Shown: piece by piece, positions 55,660 to 63,904 of the stretch
Numbering within the stretch: position 1 is the stretch's first letter
Layout: each line of letters opens with the position of its first letter
Source: Streptomyces sp. 11x1
GTDB taxonomy: Bacteria; Actinomycetota; Actinomycetes; Streptomycetales; Streptomycetaceae
Direction: 5' to 3'
Assembly: GCF_032598905.1 (NCBI RefSeq)
Contig: NZ_CP122458.1
Span: 5,357,001 to 5,421,000 of the forward strand
DNA length: 64,000 nt
Position numbers and translations under genes: made by a program
The notes under the pieces: generated by a model
Databases searched by the model: none
Told to the model about the DNA's origin: nothing
What the model saw: only the letters and a program-made list of their open reading frames with translations

Positions 55660-57345
55660 GTGAGCACCGAGAACGAGGGCACCGCGGTACCCCCGGCCCC
55701 GTCCGCACCTCCCGTGCCGGTGGATGCTCCCGCTGCCTCCGCGCCGGCCCCGACGCACGAGCCGAGCGCGGCACCGGCGGAGCCCACCGCCCCCGCCCCG
55801 GCCCCCTCGGCCGGAACCGCCGCCGACAACGCGCCGACGACGCAGCTCCCGCCCGTCCCGCCGCCGACGCAGCAGCCGCAGCCCGAGCTGGTGTCCACGG
55901 GGGCACCCGGATACGCGGCGAGCCACGGCCAGGTGCCCGGCGGGGGATACGGCCAGGCGCCCGGTGGCGGCGGCTACGCACAGGCACCCGGCGGTCCGGC
56001 CGGCCCGGCCGGACCCGGCGGGTCCTCGGCGCCCGACGCCTCCTGGCCTCCCCCGCCGCCGCCCGCCGTCCCGTCGTACGCGGACAACGGCGCCGCCGCC
56101 GGCGCGTACGGCAACGCGGGCGCGGCCTCAGGCGCCGGTGGCGCGGGCGGTCACGGCGGTCCGGGCGACGGCGGCTGGGGCTCCTCCTGGCAGCAGACGC
56201 AGCAGCCGGCCCCCAAGCCGGCCGGCAACAAACGCGGCGGTCTGATCGCCGCGATCCTCGTGGCCGCGCTGGTCGCGGGCGGTGTGGGCGGTGGCCTCGG
56301 TTACACGCTGGCCGAACGCAACGACAACTCCACCGGCTCCACGACCGTCTCGGCCTCCCAGAACGGCGGTGACGTCAAGCGCGCGGCCGGTACGGTCGCC
56401 GCCGTGGCCTCCGCCGCGCTGCCGAGCACGGTCACCATCGAGGCGTCCGGCAACGACGGCGAGGGCGGCACGGGCACCGGGTTCGTGTTCGACAAGGAAG
56501 GCCACATCGTCACCAACAACCACGTGGTGGCGGAGGCCGTCGACGGCGGCAAGGTGTCGGTCACCTTCCCGAACGGCAAGAAGTACGCCGCCGAGGTCGT
56601 CGGGCACGCGCAGGGCTACGACGTGGCGGTCATCAAGCTGAAGAACGCCCCGTCGAACCTGCAGCCGCTGACGCTCGGTGACTCAGACAAGGTCGCGGTG
56701 GGCGACTCCACGATCGCGATCGGCGCGCCCTTCGGGCTCTCCAACACGGTCACGACCGGCATCATCAGCGCCAAGAACCGTCCGGTGGCCTCCAGCGACG
56801 GCTCCTCCGGCAGCAAGGCCTCCTACATGAGCGCCCTGCAGACCGACGCGTCGATCAACCCGGGCAACTCCGGCGGCCCGCTGCTCGACGCGCGGGGCAA
56901 CGTCATCGGCATCAACTCGGCGATCCAGTCCGCCAGCAACGGCAGCTTCGGCTCCGGCCAGGCGGGCTCCATCGGCCTCGGCTTCGCCATCCCGATCAAC
57001 CAGGCCAAGAACGTGGCCCAGCAGCTGATCAGGACGGGCAAGCCGGTGTACCCGGTGATCGGTGCCTCGGTCTCCCTGGAGGAGGGCACGGGCGGAGCGA
57101 AGATCACGAACTCGGGCCAGGGCGGGTCGGACTCCATCACCCCGGGCGGCCCCGCCGACAAGGCCGGCCTGGAGCCCGGTGACGTCATCACCAAGCTCGA
57201 CGACCACGTCATCGACAGCGGCCCCACCCTCATCGGCGAGATCTGGACCCACCTCCCCGGCGACAAGGTCACCCTCACGTACACCCGCGACGGCAAGACC
57301 CACACGGCGGACGTCACTCTGGGCGAACGCGAGGGCGACAGCTGA
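55660..57345 (+). CDS. HtrA/DegP-like membrane-anchored serine protease with PDZ domain
   Basis: A 561-residue envelope quality-control protease. The Pro/Ala/Gly-rich cytoplasmic N-terminus (1-185) carries repeated GGGY-QAPGG motifs. A single span is near 192-215 (GGLIAAILVAALVAGGVGGG). The trypsin-like domain has catalytic His (VTNNHVV), Asp (DVAVIKL) and Ser (NPGNSGGPL). A C-terminal PDZ domain follows (GPADKAGLEPGDVI). Start is GTG 55660 with GAGGAGAAAAGCT upstream. All triad residues are present. Confidence 0.95.
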   Translation: MSTENEGTAVPPAPSAPPVPVDAPAASAPAPTHEPSAAPAEPTAPAPAPSAGTAADNAPTTQLPPVPPPTQQPQPELVSTGAPGYAASHGQVPGGGYGQAPGGGGYAQAPGGPAGPAGPGGSSAPDASWPPPPPPAVPSYADNGAAAGAYGNAGAASGAGGAGGHGGPGDGGWGSSWQQTQQPAPKPAGNKRGGLIAAILVAALVAGGVGGGLGYTLAERNDNSTGSTTVSASQNGGDVKRAAGTVAAVASAALPSTVTIEASGNDGEGGTGTGFVFDKEGHIVTNNHVVAEAVDGGKVSVTFPNGKKYAAEVVGHAQGYDVAVIKLKNAPSNLQPLTLGDSDKVAVGDSTIAIGAPFGLSNTVTTGIISAKNRPVASSDGSSGSKASYMSALQTDASINPGNSGGPLLDARGNVIGINSAIQSASNGSFGSGQAGSIGLGFAIPINQAKNVAQQLIRTGKPVYPVIGASVSLEEGTGGAKITNSGQGGSDSITPGGPADKAGLEPGDVITKLDDHVIDSGPTLIGEIWTHLPGDKVTLTYTRDGKTHTADVTLGEREGDS

Positions 57346-57468
57346 CCGACGCCGCCACCGCCCGGCTTCGCCGTCCCCGTCCCTTCAGCTGTCCGCTGTG
57401 GGACGGGGCGGGGCGGGGCGTGGGCGTTGGCCGGGCTGTGACGGGGGCGGCTCGGCCTCAGGCGGGCA

Positions 57469-57972
57469 TCAGGCAGGGGGTTCCCACGGCGGGACCAGCA
57501 CGGCCCTGAAGTTCTCACCGCCGTACAGCGACTCGTAGAAGATCTCGACCATCAGACGCTCGCTGACGAGCCTCCAGAACCACGCGTGCTCGTCCCCGTC
57601 GAAGTCGTCGAGGAACAGCAGATACACGACTTGTCCGGTGAGGACGGGAACACCGGGTTGCAGCGTCGACACCTTCGGGGAGACCGAGTGCCCTCGCGTG
57701 AGCTGCCTGTACGTCTGCAGGTCCCACCCACCGACCACCTCGCCGTCCACCCGCACGACGCTCGTGGTGACTATGGCCGGTCCCAGACCGGCGTTGACGA
57801 GCTGGATGCCCGTCCTCGTCCCTTCGAAGTTCAGCACCCGCCGGATCTGCAGGAGAGGTCTCACCGACTGACGGTTGTGGGACCGGATGCTTCTCGATTC
57901 GGTGAAACTCACCCAGAGCGAAGCGAGTGCGATCACGGTCGCCGACACGGAGATCAGCATCTCCGGCTTCAT
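57469..57972 (-). CDS. Hypothetical single-span membrane protein
   Basis: 167 residues. An N-terminal hydrophobic segment (MLISVSATVIALASLWVSF) followed by a soluble domain with VRPLLQIRRV, GLGPAIVTTS and FWRLVSERLMVEIFYES. The layout resembles small N-anchored Streptomyces proteins of unknown function. Convergent with the HtrA gene, next to the integrative element boundary. Confidence 0.72.
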   Translation of the reverse strand: MKPEMLISVSATVIALASLWVSFTESRSIRSHNRQSVRPLLQIRRVLNFEGTRTGIQLVNAGLGPAIVTTSVVRVDGEVVGGWDLQTYRQLTRGHSVSPKVSTLQPGVPVLTGQVVYLLFLDDFDGDEHAWFWRLVSERLMVEIFYESLYGGENFRAVLVPPWEPPA

Positions 57973-58057
57973 GGGCCCCTCCCTCGCTCACCGTCGTAGC
58001 CGGTCGCCCTTCGCCATATGCCCGTTGTGGGCCGCCTTCTCGTGATCATGAACGCAG

Positions 58058-58195
58058 CCGGTACGCTGTACCCGCTCCGCCCCAGGTGGGCCGGGGCGTG
58101 GGTGGGTTGCCCGAGCGGCCTAAGGGAACGGTCTTGAATAACGTGAGGACGCGAAAAGCGTCCCCGTGGGCCCGGAACCTGCCCACTCCGCAGGG
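58058..58195 (+). pseudogene. Left attachment site: tRNA-Ser(TGA) 5' half with degenerate 3' half
   Basis: Positions 58058-58138 repeat 60635-60715 with two mismatches. They include 43 bp of tRNA upstream sequence and the tRNA 5' part through the anticodon loop. After that the sequence diverges but still has tRNA-like parts: a variable-arm hairpin GGACGC-GAAAA-GCGTCC and a T-arm-like GTGGGC..GCCCAC. The acceptor 3' strand is missing. This is a non-functional tRNA remnant marking the element end. Confidence 0.82.
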
Positions 58196-58211
58196 CATAG
58201 ACATGCTGGTC

Positions 58212-58246
58212 AGAAGGGGTGCCTCTCATTGAGGGGCACCCCTTCT
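58212..58246. terminator. Strong terminator hairpin
   Basis: AGAAGGGGTGCC / GGCACCCCTTCT forms a perfect 12-bp stem with an 11-nt loop, just downstream of the tRNA remnant. It is probably the former tRNA terminator carried by the element. Confidence 0.75.
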
Positions 58247-58815
58247 GCGTGTGGCTGTCTCACCTTGATCCGGCGCTGTCGCGGTGTGGATCAGTGCGTG
58301 TGGACCAGGCGTGGACCAGAGTTCGACCAGCCAGGAGCTTCAGACTCGCTGGTCATGGGCGCACTTGGCCGACGGTCGGGGCACCTCGCCATGATCCGGA
58401 CCCGCAGGTGATCGGCACCAGGAGACTGCATTCCGGGCGCGGCTCGGTGGAGAGCAGTCGTCCCGGCCCGCTCGGTGGTCGGGCCGGGACGATGGAGAGC
58501 TACGAGTAGAAGCGACAGCGGCGACTTGGGGCGCAGGGCCGGCCACTCGAACCAGAGAGCACGTCGACGCTGAGCGTCAGCGACACTGGAGCGGGTGGTG
58601 ACCCAAGTATGGGCGCCGCACCTCTAATGGGTGGGCACGTAGCCGTACACCAGCTTTACCCCACCTGATGTCGAGCAGTACAAGCAGTGAGGGCGTCAAG
58701 AACGCTCATAGAAGTCCAGTGACCTCGCGACCGGTTCCTGTTGATCACAGAGGAACTCGGTGACACAACTCATGCGGATTGGTTTATATCGCCACCAACC
58801 GGCAGGCCCTCTACG
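58247..58815. other. 570-bp gene-poor stretch inside the element
   Basis: No supported gene on either strand. Open frames are short and without ribosome binding sites. Probably decayed element DNA. Confidence 0.4.
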
Positions 58816-58929
58816 TCACTTTGCGGAAAGCTCGCCCTCAAGTCCTGCGTAGAAGACTGCCCCGGCGACACATATCGCCAAAACAATGCCCACGATCAAG
58901 GTGATCGTCCAGATTGTGCGTCGCGTCAT
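58816..58929 (-). CDS. 37-residue single-span membrane protein
   Basis: Reads MTRRTIW then a hydrophobic span (TITLIVGIVLAICVAGAVF) and a short tail ending GELSAK. AGGAAGG lies 6-7 nt upstream of the ATG at 58929. It lies 37 bp downstream of the exported protein gene in the same direction and may be its partner. Function unknown. Confidence 0.5.
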   Translation of the reverse strand: MTRRTIWTITLIVGIVLAICVAGAVFYAGLEGELSAK

Positions 58930-58966
58930 TCAACTGCCTTCCTGAGGGAGTCCATTAAGGTGCCCT

Positions 58967-59740
58967 TTAGGGGTTTTTGATGGAGCCGTACCTGAAGCCA
59001 GTCTCGTCGCAGCGGAGGTGCTGACGCTTGTCCAGGTGGATTTCGCTGCCCTTGAAGATGAAGTCTACGTTCCAGGTGACGTAGGCGAGAGCGTTTCCGG
59101 CAGCTGAGATCCACTGGTCTTCCGGCTGGTTGTCGACCGACACGCCAGGGTTGAGATTCTTGTGGGTGGCAGACGCAACGTAGACCTTGGTGACCTTTGT
59201 CGAGTTTGCGCGATACCACTGGGTAAGCGTGTGCCGTGTGACTTCGATGCCCAGGACCTTCTGGTTGATCCAGTACGAGCACTTCCAGTCAACAGCCTTA
59301 GCCGCCGTCGCCATTGGTGCGGCCTCGGCGCCAACCGTAGTGGGTGCGGCCTCGGCACCAACAGTGGTAACGACGTCCCCACCAGCGAGCTTCGTCGTGA
59401 TGGACGTGGCGTTTGGAGCGATTGCGGTGTCGGCGTCACCTTGCTCTCCCGCCAGAGCCTTTACCACCTCCGGATTGGCGAGGTAGTTGAGGAACTTCTG
59501 TTGGTTCCCGGCCGACAGTGCGGTGAACTGTTCTGCGATCTGGTCGGCTTCGGCAGTTTTCTGCTTCTTGAGCCAGGCGACGTATTCCTGAACGGTCGGA
59601 ACCTCTGACTCGGTAGCGGCGACCGAAGTGGTCATACCAGTCAAAGTGCTCGCGACGATCGCCGCAGCGGCGATCGAGGCCCTGACTCCGAAGCGGCGAG
59701 ACCCGGTGGCGCGAGAGAGTGACGATCGCATCAGCAGCAT
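58967..59740 (-). CDS. Exported protein of unknown function (element cargo)
   Basis: 257 residues. A long signal peptide (RRFGVRASIAAAAIVASTLTGMTTSVAA) is followed by a helical region (YVAWLKKQKTAEADQIAEQF, NQQKFLNYL). A linker repeats TTVGAEAAP twice. A C-terminal domain (about 150-257) has two Cys (WKCSYWIN and LRCDETG) and many aromatic residues. Start ATG 59740 has CAGGGGGAATC upstream. Codon use is less GC-biased than the core genes, fitting horizontal origin. No family recognised. Confidence 0.72.
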   Translation of the reverse strand: MLLMRSSLSRATGSRRFGVRASIAAAAIVASTLTGMTTSVAATESEVPTVQEYVAWLKKQKTAEADQIAEQFTALSAGNQQKFLNYLANPEVVKALAGEQGDADTAIAPNATSITTKLAGGDVVTTVGAEAAPTTVGAEAAPMATAAKAVDWKCSYWINQKVLGIEVTRHTLTQWYRANSTKVTKVYVASATHKNLNPGVSVDNQPEDQWISAAGNALAYVTWNVDFIFKGSEIHLDKRQHLRCDETGFRYGSIKNP

Positions 59741-60027
59741 GATTCCCCCTGAAGATAAGCAAGTTGGACTGATCCCGCTTGCTGGTCATCAGTGAACTTA
59801 GGATCAATCACTCAGGTAGGGAACAGAATTGAGGAAGCTCAGAGGTTGATCCAAGAATTCACCACTGTCTTCTTCGATGAGCGCAGGGCAGTCGTCTGTG
59901 TCGACTAGGGCTATGCCCGAACACACTTGGCCAAACGCATGGACCATCTTCGGGGAGTGTAGAGGCGCTGCCCGATCCCCGGCTGGGCTGTCTGACACGG
60001 CGCCTCTTCTCCGGGACGGTCGCGCGT

Positions 60028-60378
60028 CTATGCCTCCTCGGCAGCTTCCAAGGCCCGCTCGATCTGCTGGTTCGAGCGCTGTTGGTTGCGGTGAATCGCT
60101 TTGGCGTAGAAGCGGAACAGGACTGCGATGCTGTGGCCCGCCCGGCGCGCGACCTCCGCTGGGGAGACGCCGGACTCAAGCCAGAGCGATACGCCCGCGT
60201 GGCGCATGGAGTACGGCACGTCAGCCAGCGGTGAGGCAGCTTCGGAGGCTGTCAGCGCTGCACGCCGGGCTGCCTTCCACGCCGCCCCGTACTCCTTGGA
60301 GTGAGGTTCCCCCCGCAGTGCGGGAGTGGGCGACGGCCACCTCGACGGCAACCACGGCACACACAGGCTGTCCAGCAC
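60028..60378 (-). pseudogene. int: Tyrosine recombinase (integrase) C-terminal fragment
   Basis: 116 residues corresponding to the catalytic C-terminus of an actinophage/AICE-type integrase: YSMRHAGVSLWLESGV (the H-x-x-R box equivalent, RHAG), EVARRAGHS (second conserved His) and RFYAKA (catalytic Tyr). The N-terminal DNA-binding half and the first catalytic Arg are missing, and no upstream continuation is visible. It was the likely integrase of the surrounding element. Confidence 0.8.
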
Positions 60379-60677
60379 AACTGTCAGCGATCACGGCGGA
60401 CGACCACGGAAGCCCCTAGAAAGGAGGCTGCCCGCTCCTACGGATCAGAAGTTGCTCCGCCGCCCAGGCTCCGCCACCAGAGGTGCGGGAACCAAGCGCG
60501 AGGGCGTGGACGGCACGACAGTAGGCTTGCCCGGTGTCAGCGTGAGCCTCGGGTCAAGGACCGATCCAGAGATCTTGGGCCGAGTCATGCCAGTGGACCC
60601 CGTGTGGACCAAGAGCCCCGCGCTTGGCCGGCGCCCGGTACGCTGTACCCGCTCCGCCCCAGGTGGGCCGGGGCGCA

Positions 60678-60762
60678 GGTGGGTTGCCCGAGCGGCCTAA
60701 GGGAACGGTCTTGAAAACCGTCGTGGCGCAAGTCACCGTGGGTTCAAATCCCACACCCACCG
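60678..60762 (+). tRNA. tRNA-Ser(TGA)
   Basis: An 85-nt class II tRNA with encoded CCA following (to 60765). Acceptor GGTGGGT/ACCCACC, anticodon loop CTTGAAA (TGA at 60712-60714), variable arm GTGGCGCAAGTCAC, T-arm GTGGG-TTCAAAT-CCCAC. Its 5' half and upstream 43 bp are duplicated at the left end of the element, so this copy is chimeric: element-side 5' half and promoter, chromosomal 3' half. Confidence 0.96.
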
Positions 60763-60772
60763 CCAGATGAAA

Positions 60773-60804
60773 CGGCCCCTGACCAGGCAATTGGTCAGGG
60801 GCCG
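60773..60804 (+). terminator. tRNA-Ser terminator
   Basis: CGGCCCCTGACCA / TGGTCAGGGGCCG is a perfect 13-bp stem with a GGCAAT loop, starting 8 nt after the CCA end. Confidence 0.8.
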
Positions 60805-60993
60805 TCGTCTTCTGCGGTTCCCGCTCAGCACCGTGGTTCCCCGTGGCTTCCCGCTGGATCGGGCACGGATGGGGCACGTGCACCTTCTGATCCGTAGCTC
60901 TGCAGAGATCGGTCATTGGAGGTCATGCAGACCGGGAGAGCCATGAGGGTCGGTGTCGGTCGCTGGGGTTGCTGTACTTCGCTGCTGTACCGC

Positions 60994-61329
60994 TCACAGG
61001 TTTACTCGGGACTCCGTCTCGCGACTCCCCTGCCTCAACCTGACGTACGCCGGCCTGAACAGTAGGCCGCGAAGGGTCGGCTCCATGACCTTGAAGAGCG
61101 CTTCGGCGTCCGCCCCGTAGGCGTACAGCACGGCTTCGCCTCCGCCGAACTCGTTCCCATCGACCTCACCGACTCCAGCCTTCTCGACTGCGGCGGCCAT
61201 CGCGCGCTCAGCATCGAAGATTGCTTCACGCTCCGCACGTGAGCCGTACTGGTCATTGCTCAGCCGATAGTGGGCAATGACGGCGTGCTCCGGTGTCTCC
61301 GGTTCGGGGAGATCGAACAGCGTATCCAT
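60994..61329 (-). CDS. Small hypothetical protein
   Basis: 111 residues beginning MDTLFDLPEPETPEHAVI. Segments include YGSRAEREAIFDAERAMAAAVEKAG, which is helical, and EFGGGEAVLYAYGADAEALFKVMEP, which looks like a small alpha/beta fold. No membrane span. It resembles small mobile-element-associated or immunity-like proteins only in a general way. I cannot assign a function. Confidence 0.68.
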   Translation of the reverse strand: MDTLFDLPEPETPEHAVIAHYRLSNDQYGSRAEREAIFDAERAMAAAVEKAGVGEVDGNEFGGGEAVLYAYGADAEALFKVMEPTLRGLLFRPAYVRLRQGSRETESRVNL

Positions 61330-61708
61330 GAGCGCACGATGTCACCTGCCCCTGACAACGCGCCCTCAACAGGCATACCCCCACCCGGCTGGAACGTGCA
61401 TGCTTTCCAACTGTGGTGGTGTCACCCGGGCCTCCGTGCAGGGGCGTTCACCTGGATTCACGGGCGGGTGGCTGCCGGTGCAGGGACTGCCTTGAGTCTC
61501 GGCTGTACGGCCGTGAACGGGGCTGAATGAGACGGAAACTGAGACGGCGCGGGCTGCTGCAGTCAGCCTGTCACTACCGTGTTGCGTGGCTCGTCATTCG
61601 GCCAGTAGGCGGCGCGGACGGACGCCGGATGCGGAAGGTGTAGCACGTGAAGATTCGGAGAGCCTTCCAGTCGACTTTCGAGGCTGGAGGGGTGCGAATT
61701 CTATGCAT
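61330..61708. other. 380-bp gap without a supported gene
   Basis: Short open frames only; none has a ribosome binding site and domain. It lies between the hypothetical gene and the IS-like end at 61709. Confidence 0.4.
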
Positions 61709-61725
61709 CATCTAAGGGCTGTCCC
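61709..61725 (+). repeat. IS-like terminal inverted repeat (left)
   Basis: TAAGGGCTGTCCCGTAA matches the inverted end at 63274-63290 (CAAGGCTTGTCCCGTAA when read inward) at 14 of 17 positions. It may be the left end of the IS5-type unit, or a relic of another copy. Confidence 0.5.
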
Positions 61726-61837
61726 GTAAGTGAGGGTGTCCCGTCTCAGTGGGTTTCCGTCGATGCCGTTGAGAGCGGCAAGTGTTGAGCAACAAACCAG
61801 GTCGACGTGGATCAGTGCGGTACCCGATGATGCGTTC

Positions 61838-62356
61838 ATGCCCCTGAGAGAGACCATTGCCCGAGTCGATGCAGACCTGGCCGCCGGCCGGGTTCCCGTC
61901 GCGCGCCAGCGTCTGCGCGGTCTCGTCTCATCCTTTCCGTATGACCTGACGCTCCGTCGGCGTCTGGCCGAGGTATACCGGCTCTACGGCGATAGCGCCG
62001 AGGCCGGACGCTGGATGTACCTCGAAGAGGACCGCAACGCCGACGAGACCGCCGCCTTCGAGGCGCGGTACGGGTCTCCCGGGTGGCGGATGAAGGCCCT
62101 CGCCTGGCGCGGCCCCGAGGCGATGGCTGCCACCTCCTTCGCGGAGAAGCAGCTGGTCGCAGTGCGGAACGCCTGCGCCGAGGAGTTGGGGCACCTCGTC
62201 GACTGGGACGACCCCGCCTCCTACCGGGACGGCCTGCAAGAGAAGTACGAGGAGGCGCCCTCCGGGCCGTGGACGGTCGGCGGTGTACTGGCGGGCGTCG
62301 GCTGCCTGGCGTTCCTCGTGATCTGGGTAATTGGAGTCGTTGCCCTCTTCGACTGA
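61838..62356 (+). CDS. DUF6584-like protein with C-terminal membrane span
   Basis: 172 residues from ATG 61838 (MPLRETIARVDADL). The main region has RVPVARQRLRGLVSSFPYDLTLRRRLAEVYRLYGD, which looks like a TPR-type helical repeat; this matches the actinobacterial DUF6584 family as I recall it. A C-terminal span (GVLAGVGCLAFLVIWVIGVVALF) ends the protein. It lies between a possible IS end and the transposase remnant, so it may be a passenger gene or a bystander. Confidence 0.75.
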   Translation: MPLRETIARVDADLAAGRVPVARQRLRGLVSSFPYDLTLRRRLAEVYRLYGDSAEAGRWMYLEEDRNADETAAFEARYGSPGWRMKALAWRGPEAMAATSFAEKQLVAVRNACAEELGHLVDWDDPASYRDGLQEKYEEAPSGPWTVGGVLAGVGCLAFLVIWVIGVVALFD

Positions 62357-62458
62357 ACCAAATCGCCAGGGGCCGGTGGGGACCGCCGCTCAAGGTTGGG
62401 TGGGACGTCGAGACCTGCCGTGAGCGGGACGTCTGGCGACGAGTGAAATGATCTCGCG

Positions 62459-63224
62459 GTGTCTGCTGTGATTACGGCGTCGCAGCCGTCGTGGATAGCC
62501 CCGTTCACTGGGTGAGCCCCCGTTGTTTCGGGACGTTGGTGGCGCAGCTGCGGCACGAGGGAGCTGACGCGGTCCGCAGAGGTCGGCCGTGGAGCCTGCC
62601 ATTGGAAGATCGGGTGCTGCTGGTCACGGCGTACTGGCGCACCAACTTGACACTGCGCCAGCTTGCCCCGCTGTTCGGTGTCTCGAAATCCGCGGCTGAC
62701 CGCATCATCAGACACCTTGGTCCCCTGCTCGCGCTCAAGTCCCGCAGCCGGTTTCGCATGGCCACCGTGTTCATCGTGGACGGAACCTTGGTGCCCAGCC
62801 GCGACCACACGGTGGCCGAGCGGTCGAAGAACTACCGCTATTCCACCAACCACCAGGTCGTCATCGACGCTGACACCCGGCGCGTCGTCGTGGTCGGCCG
62901 TTGCCCGGCAACCGCAACGAATGCAAGGCGTGGGCACTGTCCGGAGCCAAGGCCGCTGTCGGCCGCACCACTGTGATCGCCGACGGCGGCTACCGGGGCA
63001 CCGGCCTGGTCATCCCGCACCGCCGCGAGCGCGGGCAGAGCGCACTGCCGGCCTGGAAGGAAGAGCACAATAGTTCTCACCGCCAGGTCCGTGCCCGTGT
63101 TGAGCACGCCTTCGCACGCATGAAGACCTGGAAGATCCTCCGCGACTGCCGCTTGAAGGGCGACGGCGTCCATCACGCGATGAGCGGAATCGCCCGCCTA
63201 CACAACCTCGCACTCAGCCGATAG
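62459..63224 (+). pseudogene. IS5-family-type transposase, two frameshifts
   Basis: The reading frame starts at GTG 62459 (SAVITASQPSWIAPFTG), shifts near 62508-62512, continues as LVAQLRHEGADAVRRGRPW ... TVFIVDGTLVP ... DHTVAERSKNYRYSTNHQ, then shifts again near 62905 and ends as GNRNECKAW ... ADGGYRGTG ... RVEHAFARMKTWKILRD. The DDE residues are in VDGTLVP, ADGGY and RVEHAF. Two frame breaks in about 255 residues mark it as inactive unless both are sequence errors. Confidence 0.85.
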
Positions 63225-63273
63225 GCGAGCAGAGCGGGTGGTAGCCGATCACGGCCCCGCTGACTCGAAGATC

Positions 63274-63290
63274 TTTACGGGACAAGCCTT
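63274..63290 (-). repeat. IS-like terminal inverted repeat (right)
   Basis: TTACGGGACAAGCCTTG, the right end of the IS5-type unit, 50 bp after the transposase stop. Its first three bases supply the TAA stop of the leftward gene that it interrupts. Confidence 0.65.
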
Positions 63291-63862
63291 GGCATAGAGG
63301 TCTGCGACATGAGTGTAAAAACTCTTGGGAATACAACAAGGTCGACGATGTGTTGATGACAGGCTTCCAGCAGGTCGACTACATCTTCCGTTGCCCCGTT
63401 CCCGTCGGATGAAAATGCTGGGTCATCTTTCAAGGTCAGATTAAAGGTATGGCTCAGTGAGGTCCCTTGACCCTCATCGGATCCTTGAATGTGAAACAAA
63501 ATGGACCCATCGGCGAATGTGTCATCACCTGGAAGTAGGCGGCGGTTGGAGGGTCCGTCGCTGGTCCAGTAAATTAGATCCGGCCACCAGGTCAGTAGGG
63601 CATGGCGTCGATGCTTGTCTACATTCCAGAGGGTGTCAAGACGATGAAGGATGCCCCAGTGGGCTGCGTCCTCGAACTTTCGATCTAGTGCGACGCCAAG
63701 TCGGTGGGCCTCTTCAAGGTTTGCGAAATCTTGAACGGATCTGAATGCTGAACGAGCCTGGCTATTGTATAGTTTCCCCTTCTTTCCCTTGAAGAAATCT
63801 TGAAACACTGTGGGGGTATTGCGGATGGGGAACGCTGGTACCCTCTCTTGGTCCGCAGTCAA
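63275..63862 (-). CDS. Hypothetical protein cut short by an IS end
   Basis: 195 residues starting with TTG (TADQERVPAFPIRN). Segments include FFKGKKGKLYNSQARSAF, LDRKFEDAAHWGILHRLDTLWNVDKHRRHALL and LLEACHQHIVDLVVFPRVF; no domain assigned. The last codons (PRLVP then TAA) are translated from the IS terminal repeat, so the native C-terminus is lost. Base composition is clearly more AT-rich than the core genes, suggesting transfer. The upstream side is flanked by another IS end at 63905, so the N-terminus may also be incomplete. Confidence 0.68.
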   Translation of the reverse strand: MTADQERVPAFPIRNTPTVFQDFFKGKKGKLYNSQARSAFRSVQDFANLEEAHRLGVALDRKFEDAAHWGILHRLDTLWNVDKHRRHALLTWWPDLIYWTSDGPSNRRLLPGDDTFADGSILFHIQGSDEGQGTSLSHTFNLTLKDDPAFSSDGNGATEDVVDLLEACHQHIVDLVVFPRVFTLMSQTSMPRLVP

Positions 63863-63904
63863 GGTTCCACCTTGCCCTTGCGCGGCAACCGAGTGCGCCA
63901 GGCT

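Larger units (their letters stand above)
58139..60715. mobile_element. Decayed integrative element in tRNA-Ser(TGA)
   Basis: About 2.58 kb lies between an 81-bp direct repeat (58058-58138 and 60635-60715) that ends in the tRNA-Ser(TGA) anticodon loop. Inside are a tyrosine-recombinase C-terminal fragment, an exported protein, a 37-residue membrane protein and long gene-poor stretches. Replication and transfer genes are absent, so the element is a remnant. Internal GC is lower than the core genome by eye. Confidence 0.78.

Noticed and set aside
59804..59998. 64-residue leftward frame after the integrase fragment
   Set aside because: Plausible composition but no ribosome binding site, domain or neighbour support; too weak to call.
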